Notes: a model not told the origin generated them from the sequence alone. Counted from the first letter of the stretch, positions 17,470-30,300 are shown. The stretch is DNA of 55,474 nt from Cyanophora paradoxa (GCA_004431415.1 QPMI01000492.1:1-55474), one strand, 5' to 3'. Translations and numbers: made by a program.

Positions 17470-20441
17470 CTGTACCCCTCATTCAACCGAGGCTCAGCCG
17501 TTTGCAAGGCTGGCTTTCTTTGAACGCGTCGGCTGTCTTTGCTGCGCAACCAAGCCGAAGGAGCGGGATCCGTTCGACGAGTCGGACGCCGCACCGCCCC
17601 TCCCGGCCCCTAGCAAGCCTTCCGAGATCCCCTGCGCGCTCCCCGCCGAAAAGCAGGAGCTCTTTTTCGATCTTCCGCCGTATCCCGAGGAGTCGGAGAT
17701 CGTCCGCGACCTCAAGTTTGAATCAGCTCTCCGCGACAGAGCCCACAAGGAATATATCGACATGTTTGGACACCAGGGCCCTCAGCAGGCGTATCCGCAG
17801 GCGCCTCTCGTCGCCGCTGGCCAGCCTACTCTCCCCGGCGCTCCCGGCAAGGGTGCCCACGGCACCGAACAGAAAATTGTGCTCGTCTCCACCGCTGATC
17901 CGAAGCTCAACGTGCGTCGCTTCAGCTTTCGGGCGGTTTGGTGGTTGCCCTATCTGACGGTGATGATGGTGTCCGTTGGCAGAACTGGCGCACGGATGCG
18001 GTGGACAAGGGTGCTCCCTTCAGTCCCGCCGACTTTCGTTTCCGCTGATTTGTTTTGCAGTCACCCGCGAGCAGCTGAAGCACCTCCAGGAGCGCCTCGC
18101 TAAGGTGCGCTAATCGAGTCAGCCATTTCGAATCGGACACCGACCGTCTCTTCAGGTCTCGGAGGAGCACAAGGTCCTCTATGACAAGGTCCAGGCCAGC
18201 ACCAATCCCGAGGGTCGGTAGAACCGTTCGCGGACAGCGCTGCCGTCGCGCCACTGACCGTTTTGTGTGCTCCAGGCGTGATCAAGGTCCAGGTCATTCG
18301 CGCCACCAAGTGCGCTTTCGCTCACTATCTCTTCTTTTCTCTGAGCTCACCGATGTCACGCACAGCCTCAAGGCGGCCGATCCGAACGGTCTCAGCGATC
18401 CCTACGTGCGCAAGAACCAATCGGCTGAGCGGCTGGGCGCTGCCGTTGACCGGAGGGCGCGCTGCAGGTCGTCATGCGCTTCGAGCCCGTCAACAAGGCC
18501 GGCCGTCTGGCCTCCATGATCGGCGCCCCGGAGATCCTGGCTGGCCAGCTCGTCCAGGAGAAGAAGACTGAAGTTGTGGAGAAGAACCTGAACCCCTCGT
18601 TCAAGGATGTCGTCTACGAGTTCGGCGTTGAGATCAAGCAGTGCGCCGCGCCGCTGGCCGCGCGTCGCGCCGCGCCGCTACTGTTGCTTACGCCGGCGCG
18701 CCCGCAGCTTTATGGACGCCGATGGGCGCCCATTGATCACGAACCAGGGGCCGAACTCCCCGATCCCAGGACCCGAACTCACGCTCCGCGTCATGGACGA
18801 GGACAAGTTTGCCTTCAAGGATGATTTCCTTGGCATGGCCAGAATCAAGTGGGACCGCCTCACCACTGGTGCGCCTGCCCGCTGGCAGTGTGCGGAACGG
18901 CGCGGTGCCGACGTCGACGCGCCCCGCCTGCAGAGTTCTCCCAGCCCGGCAGCCGAGTCATCCTGGACATCACCAAGGAGAAGTGGGAGGGCAACGATCC
19001 CGTCGGCGGGGGCGGCCTGCTCGAGGTTCACATCAACTACGAGCGCAAGGTGGGTGGGCTGAGCGGCGGCGCGGCGGGGCTCGGGGCTCTCGGCCGATGA
19101 CGGCGCGGCGGGTCGGCAGGTCCCGGTGACGGCAGAGTCGTTCCAGGATAGCCAGCGTCTGCAGCGCGTGGCGACGGAGATGCGCCACCTGACGAATGCG
19201 GTCAACAAGAAGACCGCGAAAATGATCGAGCTCTGCACGGCGCGCTTCGAACTCGCTCGTGCCGACCTGACTTTCTACTCGGCGAAGCGCACGGAGCTCT
19301 TCAAGAGGCAGCAGCAGCTCGCGATGGCCTCGAACTCGGCGACGGCCGTGCACGGCACCCTCTCCGTCACGCCCATCCGCTGCGAGGGCCTCCGCTCCGG
19401 TAACCCCATCTTCGGCACCGCCGACGTCTACCTCTGCTTCCGCCTCAACAACGGTCCGCCCGCCCGGCGCCTTCGGCTTCTCCTTTTCGCTCTCTTCTTT
19501 GACGTGTCTCCTCCTTCCCGGCAGGGAATCGCATGACGGTGCCGTCGTATGAGGAGTACCAGGACGAGAAATGCCTCTGCTTCGGCGAGACGCCCGTGTT
19601 CTCCATGCCGGCCACCAAGGTGGTCATTTTCGACGACCGCGTCTTGAACGACCCCAAGGTCATGAAGGGCGACGCCAGACCCTGGCCCTACCGCATGTGC
19701 GTCTGCATTTAGACCTTCTCGGGCGGCTGAGGGCCAGGCCCTGACACCCGGCGGGCCGCCCGCCCCCTCGCGCGCAGCAAGGTGACGCATCCCGCCGCGT
19801 ACATCGTCGTGGACATCTTCCACTCGATCTCGGCGACGCCGCGGACCGTGGTGCCGCTGGTGAACAAGTGCCTGGGGCGCGTGCACATCCCGGTGCTGGA
19901 CATCCTCCACCTGCCGCCCGGCGAGCGCACCTTCCAGCTCGAGGCCGACACGGTCGACAACCTTTTCGGCTCGGCCGCCACGGGCACTGTCGCCCTCAAG
20001 GTTCGCGGCGCGGCGCGGCGCGGGGGGCGGGGCGGCCTTCGCGGCCTTGGCGGCCTTTGGGGGAGTCGGGGGTCCGACCCGCTGGGTCCCGCAGTTCGAG
20101 TTCCACCCGGAGCCGTCGAGCGAGGCTATGAAGGACCCGATCCAGAAGGAGCTGGATGAGGAGGACGCGCGCATCGATCTCGATGTCATGAAGAGCGAGA
20201 TCGAGTACGTCACCAACCAGATGACCCACATGGAGAAGGATATGAAGCTCTTCGGTGCGCGCGCGTACCCCCCGCGATGCTTCGCCTCTAGTTTCCCGTA
20301 CCCCCTCCTGACCTTCTCGCACTTCCGCCCCCGCCCGCAGACCAGCTGCGCCTGTACTTCGACGCCACGACGAAGAACAACCTGCTGGCCTCGACCGGAT
20401 CGGCCAACCCCGCCGCGCGCGCCCCGACCACGACCTCGTAG
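17470..20441 (+). CDS. C2-domain protein with two C2-like regions
   Basis: Multi-exon, plus strand; the first ATG is not identified, so the start is approximate. A Pro-rich N-terminus (ERVGCLCCATKPKERDPFDE) leads to a C2 domain: VIKVQVIRATK, KAADPNGLSDPYV, EVVEKNLNPSFKDVVYEF, LTLRVMDEDKFAFKDDFLG and RVILDITKEKW. The D-P-x-x-x-S-D-P-Y and MDEDK loops carry the acidic residues expected of Ca2+ binding. A helical segment (RHLTNAVNKKTAKMIELC) is followed by a second C2-like sandwich (GTLSVTPIRCEGL, TADVYLCFRLNN, YIVVDIFHS, RVHIPVLDILHLPPGERTF). The end is a short coiled coil and Ser/Thr-rich tail with TAG at 20439. Most introns begin GTGCG. Likely a membrane-associated scaffold. Confidence 0.75.
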
Positions 20442-20590
20442 ACGAGGGACGGTCCCAGCCCCGGCCTCGGCCTCTGCTCCGCCGCGTTGTAATGCAGTAC
20501 CCCCCGCCCCCAACCCACACACCGTTTTGTGCAACCGAACCAACCCTTTTCTCATCTCTTCATGTCCTCTCTGCAGCTAGTGGGCTATAG

Positions 20591-23190
20591 CTAGGCGGTG
20601 AAGAAGAAGCCGGCTATGACGGGGTCGGCGGCGCCTTCGGGCACGGTCGAGCAGTTGACAGCGAGGGGCCAGCGCCGCCCGAAGATGCGCACTGCGACGT
20701 AGATCTGGAGGAACACTGTGAGGCGGGGGGTACAGGCTGATGATCGAGGAGGGGGGTACCAGGTGGTGCTGGAGACAGGAGACACCCGCCTCGAGCCGGG
20801 CGAGGAGGGCCGCTTCTTCCGCCTGGGGGGCGCCGGGGTCCGCGGAGAGGCGTACCCCTCGCTGGAGTTGGACCTGGAGGAGGGGGTACGGGGCCTCCTC
20901 GTCGGCGGCGCGCACGGTCGCGACGGAGAGGGCGCAGCCGGGGCGGCCCCCCGGGCAGGCGAGGCGGAGGGGGCGGGAGGCAGGGGGCCGCCCGGGCCCG
21001 TTCGGGTGCTCGAAAATCGTCGCCTCCTGCGGTACCCGTGAGCGGTGCCCGGAGCAGGGTAGAGACGAGGGGAAAGAAGGGCGTACCCTCACGGACGGGA
21101 AGTGCGCCAGGAGGGCGCTGGACGCTAAGTAGGCCTGCGGGCCGCCTCGAGAGGCTTCCGGGGGGTACGATGCCCAAGGCGGGGGGTACGGCACCGTGGG
21201 GAGGCAGAGGTCGGCCATACCCCAGGGCTCGCTGAGGGGGTGGTGCCGGCAGGGGAAGCGGGGCAGCACGAGGGACCTGGGGGGCGCGGCGCGAGCGCTG
21301 TCGAGACGCGCGGGGAGGGTACAAGGGAGGGAGGGTACAAGGGAAAGGAAGGGGGTACCTGTTTAGAGCTTCGGCGAGGCGCAGCATACCCCGCAGGGCG
21401 TCCACGTGGTCGTCCCACGTGAGCTCCTCTTCAGGTCCGTCCAACGCGTACCTGGCGGATCACGTTAGGGGTACGCCTTTCGAACTCTGGGAGGGGGTAC
21501 GGCGCACGAGAGGAAGCGTCCCTCGTAGTAGGAGGGGGAGTCCACGAACCAGAGCCCCTCGTTCCTGAGCACGAACCTAAGGGGGTACGGTATCAGGAAG
21601 GGGTAGAGGGGCGGAGGGGTACGCGCGCGCTTCTTGCCGCCGTGCTTCAGGGGCTGCCCGTTCGCGTGGGCCACGTACGGCCGTACCCCCGCCCGCTGCG
21701 ACCGCCGGGCCACGAAGAAGAACTCCGACTCGGCGAACTGCATACCCCCGTGAGCGCGCTGAAAAAGGCGTACCCCCGCAGGGACCACGCCTCCATGAGG
21801 GGTAGCTCGTTTGCGGGGATCTGCAGCCCCCAGGCCAGCCCGGAGACTCCGAAGGCTCTGCCCCGCAGAACGTCGGCCATAATGGCCTGGCGGGGTACGG
21901 TGAGAAAGGTATGGTGGAAAGGACGGGTAAGGGGGTACGCGATATCGGGACGCGCCTGCCCTGAGCGGAAGCCGGGGCCATCCGCGGGCCGTTCGCCCTG
22001 GGGTACCTCCAGGACAAGAGTCTCCGCTGGCGGGACGCTACCCTGGTCAGGTGAGCACCGCCTCTAGCTCCGGGATCCCGCAAACGAACCGACGTCCAGC
22101 AGAAGACCGACGACCGCAGGCTCGGAGCGGGCGTACATGAATCCTACCTGACGGGGGTACGCGCTCGAAAAGGGTCGGGGCTTCACCGTAGTTGCAAGCA
22201 GCGCACATTCAGCTCGTTCCTGATCGAAGGGAAGTGAGCGGGGCCCGAAGGCTTAGGGCGCCGGGGGTACACGGCTCGCACGTAGAGGGTTCCCCCATAA
22301 ACTCGACGGCGTGCGTTCGGGCCCGGAAGAAGGGGGTAGGGTCCCGCAGGAAAGCCACCTGGGAGGGGTACATCGTTAGGTCGGCGGGGGCCACGGCGAG
22401 GGGGTACGGGAGCGCGCGCACGTCAATGTCGACGATGACGGCGTCGTACCCGCGCACGAGGACGGCCGCCGCGTGGCTGGAGCCGGGAGGAGAGTGAGGG
22501 CGCGGCTGCGGGGCGCGAGAAAGAAGGCGGCACCGGAATTTGAAGACGTCCTGGTGGTCGAAAGGCTGCGGGCCCGCGGCGGCGAGCAAGTCGTCGAAGT
22601 ACGCCACGGCGCCGCGCTCCCTCGCGATCGGCTGCGCGGGCCGCTCGCGCCGCAGCCGAGACAAAGAGAAAGAGAGAGCGCGCGCTGCCACGCACGATCA
22701 CGTCCGGGCTCGAAGTGAAGACGAGCACGTTCCGCACAGATGCCCGCCTGCGCGCTCGGGGCGTCGCCGCGGACGCGAATGGGCCGCACTGCGCACGCAC
22801 GCACCTGGCAGACTCCAGACAGTTGGCGAGCATGTCGAGCGCCTCGCCCCAGTTCAGCTCCATTTCCGACCCTGTGAACGGCTGCGCCGTACGTGAGCGG
22901 TTGCGTACGCGGCCTCTTGAAGGAAGACGCAGGCTCCCACTTACGTGCATCGTCACCACGTAGACCAGAGAGGTCCCCGGCGCCCGCGATGCCGCGGCGT
23001 GCACCGCCCCATCCAAGGCGGGGTCTGCAGCGAACACGAGGGGCGGAACGAAGGGCAGTTCCGACGCCAGCGCTCGCACGTCTATCGGCACGGGTGTAAA
23101 GCTGCTCCTGCTCGCCGCGATGCACAGAGCGAGCAGCTGCAGGAGCGCCCAGACCGCGGCCGGCCGCGCGCGCCATCGCCCGGGGCTCAT
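20591..23190 (-). CDS. GT77-like nucleotide-diphospho-sugar transferase, Golgi-type
   Basis: Multi-exon, minus strand. The start exon encodes a basic N-terminus and a hydrophobic stretch (AAVWALLQLLALCIA), a signal anchor of a type II Golgi protein. Downstream exons give GAVAYFDDLLA, GYDAVIVDIDV joined after a GTGCGC intron to VAFLRDPTPFF. This is the DxD-type core of PF03407/GT77 enzymes, where the acidic residues bind Mn2+-sugar nucleotide. A GFMYARSEPAVVGLLLD exon, DVLRGRAFGVSGLAWG, FAESEFFFVARRSQ and YVAHANGQPLKHGGKK (the conserved HxN...K region) follow. The final exon ends AGFFFTA and TAG at 20591. Introns here are rich in GTACCCC. GT77 enzymes add arabinose, xylose or galactose to wall glycoproteins or polysaccharides; the specific sugar cannot be told. 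Confidence 0.7.
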
Positions 23191-23346
23191 CCTTCGGCCA
23201 TCGTCGCTGCTGCAATCGTTCTGCTCTCTGATCGAATCCGCGCCGCCGATTCCGCGACACAGAGGCCTAGCGATGCCCAGTTAAGCCGACTGCTCGACCA
23301 GGGTAGATCAAATTGGCCAGCTGCTCGAATTGCGCGAAGCTGAACG
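23191..23346. promoter_or_regulatory. Divergent promoter, GT77-like / nitrilase
   Basis: 156 bp between two start codons facing away from each other. No TATA box; pyrimidine-rich stretches and CG-rich words only. Confidence 0.5.
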
Positions 23347-24938
23347 ATGAGCGGGCCACACGCGGGTCGGAAGGTGAAGGTGGCGGTCGTGCAAGCCGCG
23401 TCGGTCGCCTTCGACCTCCCCGCTTCTTTGGCCAAGCTTTCAACACTGACGGACAGCGCCGCCAAGAGTGGCGCTTCGCTGGTCTTGTTCCCGGAAGCAT
23501 TTCTCTCCGGTAAGCTCGATCTTGCGCGTACGCATCACCGGGACGCGTGCGATCGGCTTGCGCAGGTTACCCGCGAGGATGCGACTTTGGCTGCGTCATA
23601 GGTGAGCGCTGGAGACCGTCGGTTTATGTACAGCTAAGCGTCTTTTCCGCAGGGAGCCGCACGCCTGAGGGGCGGGAGCTCTTCCGGCGCTACGCGGAGG
23701 TCGGCCGCCCGCCACATTGCACGATTCCCGCGCGCCCAACGTAGGCCCGGCGCAGTCCTCCATCGAGGTCCCGAGTGCGCACACGGAAGCGATCGGCCTC
23801 GTGGCGTCGCGCAACCGCGTCTACATCGTCGTGGGCGTCATCGAGAAAGTGTTGCGCCCTGTCCCTCGCCCTCGCCGCTGCTTACGCATCTGCCGCGCGG
23901 CTGAGCCGGTGCCGGCCTGACCGGCACCCGCAGCGTTCCCTGCACGCTCTACTGCTCTGTTTTGTTCTTCGGGCCGGACGGCGCACTCCTCGGCAAGCAC
24001 AGGAAGCTCATGCCGACGGCACAGGAGCGGTTCGCATATGCATTCAAACTTCCGCCCGCGTCGAGCTCCTTCCTAAGGTCCCGCAGTGTCGTCTGGGGCT
24101 TCGGCGACGGGAGCACGCTGCCCGTGCTGGATACATCGATCGGCAAGTTGGCGGCGGCGATTTGCTGGGAGAGTGCGTGCCCTAATCTTCGAATTCGACG
24201 TTTCGGGCCAGGCGTTGATCGGACCCCTTGAAAGATTACATGCCCATGCTTCGAATGGCGTACTATGCAAAGGGGGTAGAGATCTACCTGGCACCGACCG
24301 CCGACGCCAGGCGCGCTGGCCCCGTACCCCCGACCTCCCTCCCCCTCTCAGACTTGCGCGGCGCGGCAGGGATACGTGGGTTGCGACAATGCGCCACATA
24401 GCGATGGAAGGCCGCTGCTTCGTCCTCTCGTCGAACCAGTTCTGCAAGAGGAAGGACTACCCCAACGACTACCCCAGTGCGCCTTCTTCCCCCCCCCCTG
24501 CCCCCGGAGCGCCCGTCGAGACCCTGTACCCTCCAGTCGAGTCGGATGGCCCGGAGGAGGTTCTCTGCAAGGGCGGCTCGCTAATCGTGAACCCCTCGGG
24601 CCAAGTCATTGCGGTGCGCGCGACCCCGAACCCGCCCCCTACCCATGTTGTGAAGCCGTACCCCCCAGGGCCCCGACTATGACGGGGAAGGGGTACTGAT
24701 CGCCGAGCTGGACCTGGACGACTGCACGCGGGGGAAGCTCGACTTCGATGTCGCCGGTTCGGCTCCCGGCGCTTCCAGCTCTCGCATTTTGCATGTCTGA
24801 TCGAAGGCGGCGCGCGCGTGTGCGTCCGCAGGGCACTATGCCCGGCCGGACGTGTTCCAACTACAGGTCAACGAGCGGCCGTGTATGCCCGTGACGCGCT
24901 TCGGAGCGACTTCCGGCCCGGCCCCGCCGCCGCGATGA
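23347..24938 (+). CDS. Nitrilase (carbon-nitrogen hydrolase)
   Basis: Multi-exon, plus strand. Exon 1 encodes [20 protein letters not shown] and [11 protein letters not shown] with the catalytic Glu. Exon 2 gives [12 protein letters not shown] and the next [15 protein letters not shown], the plant/bacterial nitrilase signature. Later exons contain [29 protein letters not shown] with the catalytic Lys, and [10 protein letters not shown] with the catalytic Cys. [52 protein letters not shown] and [20 protein letters not shown] complete the fold, so the Glu-Lys-Cys triad is intact. Closest overall layout is the NIT4/bacterial nitrilase branch; substrates may be cyanoalanine or other nitriles. The stop TGA is at 24936-24938. 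Confidence 0.9.
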
Positions 24939-25326
24939 CCCCAGGCCTAGGGGCGGCCGGTCGGCATCGGAATTAGATCTGTAGCCTCTGCCCGCCATGC
25001 CCTCCTAAAGGCGCCCGTGCGGCAGACGAAAGAACGCAGACTAAGAGTAAGGACAGAAACTAGATACAGGGCGAGGGCGAATCTGGCTCGGCAGGGTAAG
25101 CGGGCGGGCGTAAGCGGGCGGGCGGGCAGGAAGTACGGTGCACGGGGAGGCGGGGGGAGGAAAGGATAAAGAGAAGCGCTCAGATGAGAACGGGATGGCT
25201 CAGGCGAGCGGCGGGAGGGTGGGGAACGAGGCCGGAGCCCGCCGGGGCGGCGGGGAGGGGCTGGAAGGAGCATCCGGGGCCGGGGCCGGGGCCGGGTGGG
25301 GCGGGGAGGCGGCGCGAGGGGACGCC
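24939..25326. other. Convergent intergenic region
   Basis: Lies between two convergent 3' ends. GC-rich with GGGCGGGCGGGC and GGGGCCGGGGCCGG runs. No gene supported; shared 3' untranslated sequence is likely. Confidence 0.5.
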
Positions 25327-26516
25327 CTAGGGGCGGGGGGAGGGACCCCGGGACCCTGTCCCGGCGGTGCCGCTACTTTTGGGGCGCAGGCTATCCTTAT
25401 CTTCGTCGCCGTAGTCGCCGGCCTCGCCCGAGGCTTTGTTCCCCAGCGTCGACTGCGGGGGACTCTCAGCAAGGGCGGACCCGAACGGAAGAACGGACAG
25501 GGGAAGCAAGCAACGCACGTCCGAGAGCAGGCTGAGGACCTCCTGATAGAAGTCCTGCGGCGGCATCTCCTTGTATTTGATGCCTAACCTAACCGCCTCC
25601 TTGAAGATCTGATTCGATCTGCGTTAGCAGGGGCGAACGTCTACGATCAGAGCGCGCGGCTTGCCTTCACGACGTTCGTCCCGTCCGACGCGGACACAAA
25701 GTACAGCGGCAGGTTGCGCTTTGTCGCGAAGTTGAATGTCTTCTGCGTGACCTTCGTGTCCACTGCGCGGAAGAAGGAAAAGGAGTGAGAGGAGGAGAAA
25801 CGAAGTGCAGGACGAGAGGGAGGTCGGCGGAGTGCGGCGAGGAGAAGGGAAGGCTGGCGGGATCCGCGCACGGTCGATCTTGTTCGCCACGACTAGCGTC
25901 GGAATGCCTTTGCAGAAGTCCTGCAGCTCCTTGTACCACGTCTCCAGGTTCTTATATGTGACCTTCCTGGTCACGTCGAACACCTGCGGCGAGGAGCGGC
26001 TGTCGGCGAGAGCCGCGGACAGAGCGGCGTCGTTTTCGCTGAGTGCTGAGCACCATGATGCAGGCGTTCGCTCTGTAGTAGTAGCTAGGGTGCATACTGT
26101 TGAAGCGCTCCTGTCCCGCCGTATCCCAGAAGTCTGCGCGGGCGCGCGATGGTAAGGCGGGCGGAGTTGCGGCGCGAGCTCGGGAAAGGCACCTACGGGG
26201 ACCTGCTTGCCATCCACATCGTCCACATATCTGTACAGGGTGAGCGCATATGTAGAGAGCTGCTGCGGCTTGTATCCGTCCATCAGAAACCGCTCCACAA
26301 GCCTGCGAGCCACGAAGGTTCTCTTGAGTATGGGCGGCGACGGGCGGAGGGCACGCGGGCGGTGCAGCCGGTCGCGGGCACGGCGCGACGCTGGGAATCG
26401 ACGCACTTCGATTTCCCGACGGCGGAGTCGCCGAGCAGGATGACCTTCACCACGTCATTGTTGGAGAGGTCTGGCGGTGACGCCGGGCTCTGGTGGACCG
26501 GCTCTGCCTCGCTCAT
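25327..26516 (-). CDS. RABL2: RABL2-like small GTPase (ciliary)
   Basis: Multi-exon, minus strand, ATG at 26516. The exons reproduce RABL2: VKVILLGDSAVGKSK (P-loop), LVERFLMDGYKPQQLSTYA, DFWDTAGQERFNSMHPSYYY (switch II), ACIMVFDVTRKVTYKNLETW, LVVANKID (NKxD motif), and VTQKTFNFATKRNLPLYFVS, then ASDGTNVVK joined to IFKEAVRLGIKYKE. The NVVK/IFKEA join uses a GC-AG intron (GCAAGC). The C-terminus beyond IKYKE is long, acidic and unlike the family, ending at 25327. RABL2 lacks prenylation and works with intraflagellar transport (IFT74/81) and cilium-linked trafficking, so the organism should build cilia. All GTP-binding motifs appear intact. Confidence 0.92.
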
Positions 26517-26592
26517 GCGTGTGTGCTGCAAGTTCCGACGCGGCAGAGTTCAACGCGCCTGTACCCGCCGTACTTTCGCAGCTGTACCCAAG
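26517..26592. promoter_or_regulatory. 76-bp divergent promoter, RABL2 / Asterix
   Basis: Only 76 bp separate the two start codons. It contains two TGTACCC words but no TATA box. Confidence 0.55.
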
Positions 26593-27216
26593 ATGCCGCC
26601 CCGCAGCAGCCCGACGGGCGGCGACCCGCGGAAGCCGTCGGCCGAGAAGCGCTACGTCGAACGTAAGCTGAACGATGACGAGGTCCGCCGGGCGGGGCGA
26701 TGGCGCTCTCTCTCCGCTCACGCTTCCGCAGCTCCCCGCCGACTACCTCTCCCTCCTCTCCCTCCTGAACGGCATGGTCGGCCTCTGGATGCGCCAGCGG
26801 ATCTTCGCTTGGTGCGCGCTGCTCGCGGGAAGCCGGCGGCCGCCGCGCGGGCCTCCGCTCGCCGCCGACGATCGCAAGCAAGCGTAGCGGCACGCGAATG
26901 ACGCTTCCCGCGCTCCGCAGGCTCGCCCTCTTCTGCACGCTGTCGAGCCTGGCCAACATTCGGTGGTCGACTGTGGACCCCAAGCAGCTGCTCTGCTCCG
27001 TGACCTTCGCCATCACTGGCCTCATCCTCGTGCGCCCGCTCGCCGCGCAGCCCGCGCCGAATTCCGCCCGCACACTGCTCCTGACCTCGCTTGCTCGCTC
27101 TCCCGCGCAGAACTACTTGTGCGGCCCACCCCTCCCTTCGCCCTCGCCGCGGTCGGTATCGTTTATCGCTGACGCCCCCGCGCAGCGGCCCCGCGGCGCA
27201 GCAGTTCGAACGATAG
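26593..27216 (+). CDS. Asterix / WDR83OS-like PAT complex subunit
   Basis: Small multi-exon gene, plus strand. Exon 1 encodes MPPRSSPTGGDPRKPSAEKR and a short basic segment; exon 2 LPADYLSLLSLLNGMVGLWM; exon 3 LALFCTLSSLANIRWSTVDP then KQLLCSVTFAITGLILV; the last exons NYF and GPAAQQFER with TAG at 27214. This matches the UPF0139/Asterix layout of a short cytosolic N-terminus and two or three membrane helices with the conserved S-x-x-N-x-R...D-x-K-Q-x-x centre. Asterix is the small membrane partner of CCDC47 in the ER PAT complex, which chaperones multipass membrane proteins. Length fits the family (about 100 residues). Confidence 0.85.
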
Positions 27217-27350
27217 CCGCCGGCCCGGCCGCGTCCCGGCCCGGGGCGCTCAAGTTTAGCGTAGGCATTCAGTCTGTGCTCGAATGTAGGGAACCCATCT
27301 CGTTTCACACCGCGGGCCTCGGAGGGCGCGCCAAGGGCGGCCCCGGGACG

Positions 27351-30300
27351 CTACGGGAGGCCAAAGAGGGCCTTCTCGACGTGGTCGGGCCGGCGCTTCG
27401 TGGGGCGGATGTACCCCAGGAAGTCCAGCTCCTTGACCGAACGGTAGAAGCGCGCCCTGCCGCCCGGTCACTCATCTGCGGGAGGGGACACGGGACGGCA
27501 TTTCTGGAGTGGCGCGGCGCACTGGAGCTCCTTCAGGTCGAGGTTGGCCGCCTGCTTCGCCTCCGAGAAGGATACGAACCTGCGGGGGGTATGGGATTGC
27601 GGAGGCGACGAGCTCGGGGGGTACAGCACGCACCAGTCCGCGAGGGAAACCAGGCGGCCGGACTTGCTGAAGATGTCGTACCTGCCCGCGGGTCGAATCC
27701 GGCCGGGGTACACAATCATCGATCCATTTTCGGCGCACGCGAGTGTGAGGTCGTCCCAGCAGTGGGCCTTGGCGCTCGTTTTCGGCGCAGGCGCCTTCCC
27801 CTTGTCCTTGTCCTTGTCGCTGGGGCCCGCCCCATCCCCCGTCCCCTCCTCCACGCAGCACTCGCACTGCGGGCGGGCGTGAGGCGCGAGGGGTACAAGC
27901 GGGGCTTGACGGGCGTGCGGGCGGGGTACAGGCGGGCCTGCAGGATGGGCTGGGGGTCGGACAGGGCCCGCTGGATTTGCTTCCGGATGGGCGGCGAGAG
28001 CATCTGAGGAAAGCAAAGCTCAGAAGGTGAATCCAAGCGGGCTACGACCCCGCACCTGGGCGAGCGTTCCAGAGCCCCCGAACAGGAACGTTTCGTGGAG
28101 GGGTAGGCGCGAGGGCGGCTTCAGATTCTCCCTGCAGCCCGGGGGGTCGGCAGGAGGAGGAGGGTACTTGCATAACGGGGCCTGGAGGGGTACAGGGCCA
28201 GCGCACTCGCAGAAGACGCGGAAGAAATCGTTCAGCGCCGACTCGAGGGCCGCGTGCTTCGCCATGCTCGCCTTCTGCTCGTACCCCCTTAGGATCGATC
28301 CGGGGGTACAGGAGACTCGCGGGGGGTACGAGGCGCACCGTGGCGGACGGGGAGGCAGAGCCGCCGGTCGCTGTCGCGAGCATGACCCTGCGCCGCCCGA
28401 GGCTCGGCGGGGTACCGAAATAATACTGAGAAAACGCCGGGGGTACCGCCTCCTCTTGGCGGCGCTCCACGTCGTCGCGTCCTGCGCGGCGTCCTTGGCC
28501 GCCCCCGCCTCCTAGGAGGCGCTCGGTGTGAGGCGGGGCGCGGGGAGGAAGGGGGGGGGGGGGGGAAGAGGGGGGGAGGGAGGAGGGGGGGGGGAGGGGG
28601 AGGCGGGAGGCCCGTTCACCTTGCTCGGCCCGTCCGCCTGTTCGTCCTGTCGCGGGGGGTACCGTGATAAGACGCGGGACGGGAGACGGGTAAACAGGCG
28701 GCGGTGGCCGAGGGCCGTACCCCCCCGGCGGCCTTGGGCTCGGGCTGGAGGATCCCGCGGAGCCTCGCGGCGTCGTCGCGGAACAGTTGGTCCTCCTGGG
28801 AGGCAGGCGTGAGGGGTACGGTGATGATTTGGGACAGGGGGGGGCGGGTGGGGGGTACGCGTACCGACTCGAGCTGCTCGACCCACTTCTCGCCTAGGGA
28901 CTTCAGCGCGTCCGTCCGCAGCAGTCTGCGAGAAGGTTCCTCGCCCTCGCCCTCGAGAGAAATGTGGGGGTACACAGAAGGGGACGGGTACCGGAGCGCG
29001 GAGAGGAGACCGTTGTGCGAGGCCCCGCCCAGGAGGGTACCGGAAAGGTACTCCAGGTAGAGCTGCGAGGGTTGAGACGGGGCGCGTTGTACCCCCAAAG
29101 AATCTAAACTCCGGCGGACCTGCCGCCGGGAGCTGGCGCTGGATTCGGAGACAGAGGACGAGGAGGAGCCCGAGCGGCCTGCCGCGGGTTCGATTCCGGA
29201 GGAGGACGGAAGGCGAGCGGGCGGGGGGCGGGGCGGGGCGGGCACCGCCGGCGGCCGCGCGGCTCGTCTCGTGCCACAGGGCCATCGCTACTCGGGCGCT
29301 AAGACAGGGCGCGTCACGGGCGAAGAGATAGACACCGTAGTACGGAGAGCAAGTCGAGAGGGTACCGTATGCGGGCCTGGCAGGTGGAGAGGAAGACCCG
29401 GGGTAGAAGCGCGCGAAGCAGGCCGTCCGCCCCCTCCTCCAGGTCCGCCGCGGCGACCTGGGGCGGGCTCGGGGAGGGGTACGGGGGAGCCGGGGGGAGT
29501 ACGGGCGCACCTCGAGGCCCGGAACGGAGTAGAGGTGCGCCTGGGGCCCGGCGAGGCGCCGGAGGGAGGGGAGGGCCCGGATGCGGGGGAGGAACGAGGG
29601 GGGTACGACCTCCTCGGAAGCGGAGGGGCTGGCCGCGGTAGCCCCCAGGAGGCGATGGACGGCGGCCAGGTTAGCGGGCGCCTTGGGGGGGCACAGCCCC
29701 GCGACGGGGTTCCCGTAGTAGTGCTGCATCGCCGCCGCCTGGGGGGTACGCGTTCGGGGCGGGAGGGGTACCGATCAAGCGGAGCTTGGGGGGTACCTGA
29801 ATGGAGCGGGAGAGCCCGGAGACGGAGTGGCTGTGCTGGAGGAACTGGTCCGAGAGGAACGCCCAGACCTGCCGGCCCGAGGGGTACGTCAGTTCCGAGC
29901 GGGGACAACAGGCGCCGGGACGGGTACGGGCCTCGCCGCCCAGGACGATGCCGTGGTCCCCGTCCAGGAACACCTGTATCCCCGTGAGGAGCAGGAGGAG
30001 GAGGCGAGAAGCAGGGTACAGGTCGCCGCACGTGGGTCACGATCGCATCGAAGTACGCCTGCGCCAAAATATGAGGGAAGCGAGCGAAGAATTGGTGAGA
30101 GAGAAAGCAGCGGGGACCTGGGGTCTCGGCATGTGGAAGTGGCGTATGCGAAGCAGGACCGAGACGGAGCGCGGCAGGAGGCGCTGGATGGATCCCTGTA
30201 CCCCGCCTCAGCCGCTGCGGGGGGCTCCAAGGTGCGCGGGGGGGTACCGCGGCGCCGCCGAAGGCCGCGGAGCCGGAGACGCCGGCGACGAGGACGAAGG

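Noticed and set aside
22376-23260. Alternative long minus-strand frames over the GT77-like gene
   Set aside because: They run through introns; the frame with the signal anchor and DxD core explains the region better.
25138-25587. Plus-strand 149-codon ORF as a gene
   Set aside because: Gly/Ala-rich shadow of GC-rich DNA opposite the RABL2 tail; no homologous pattern.
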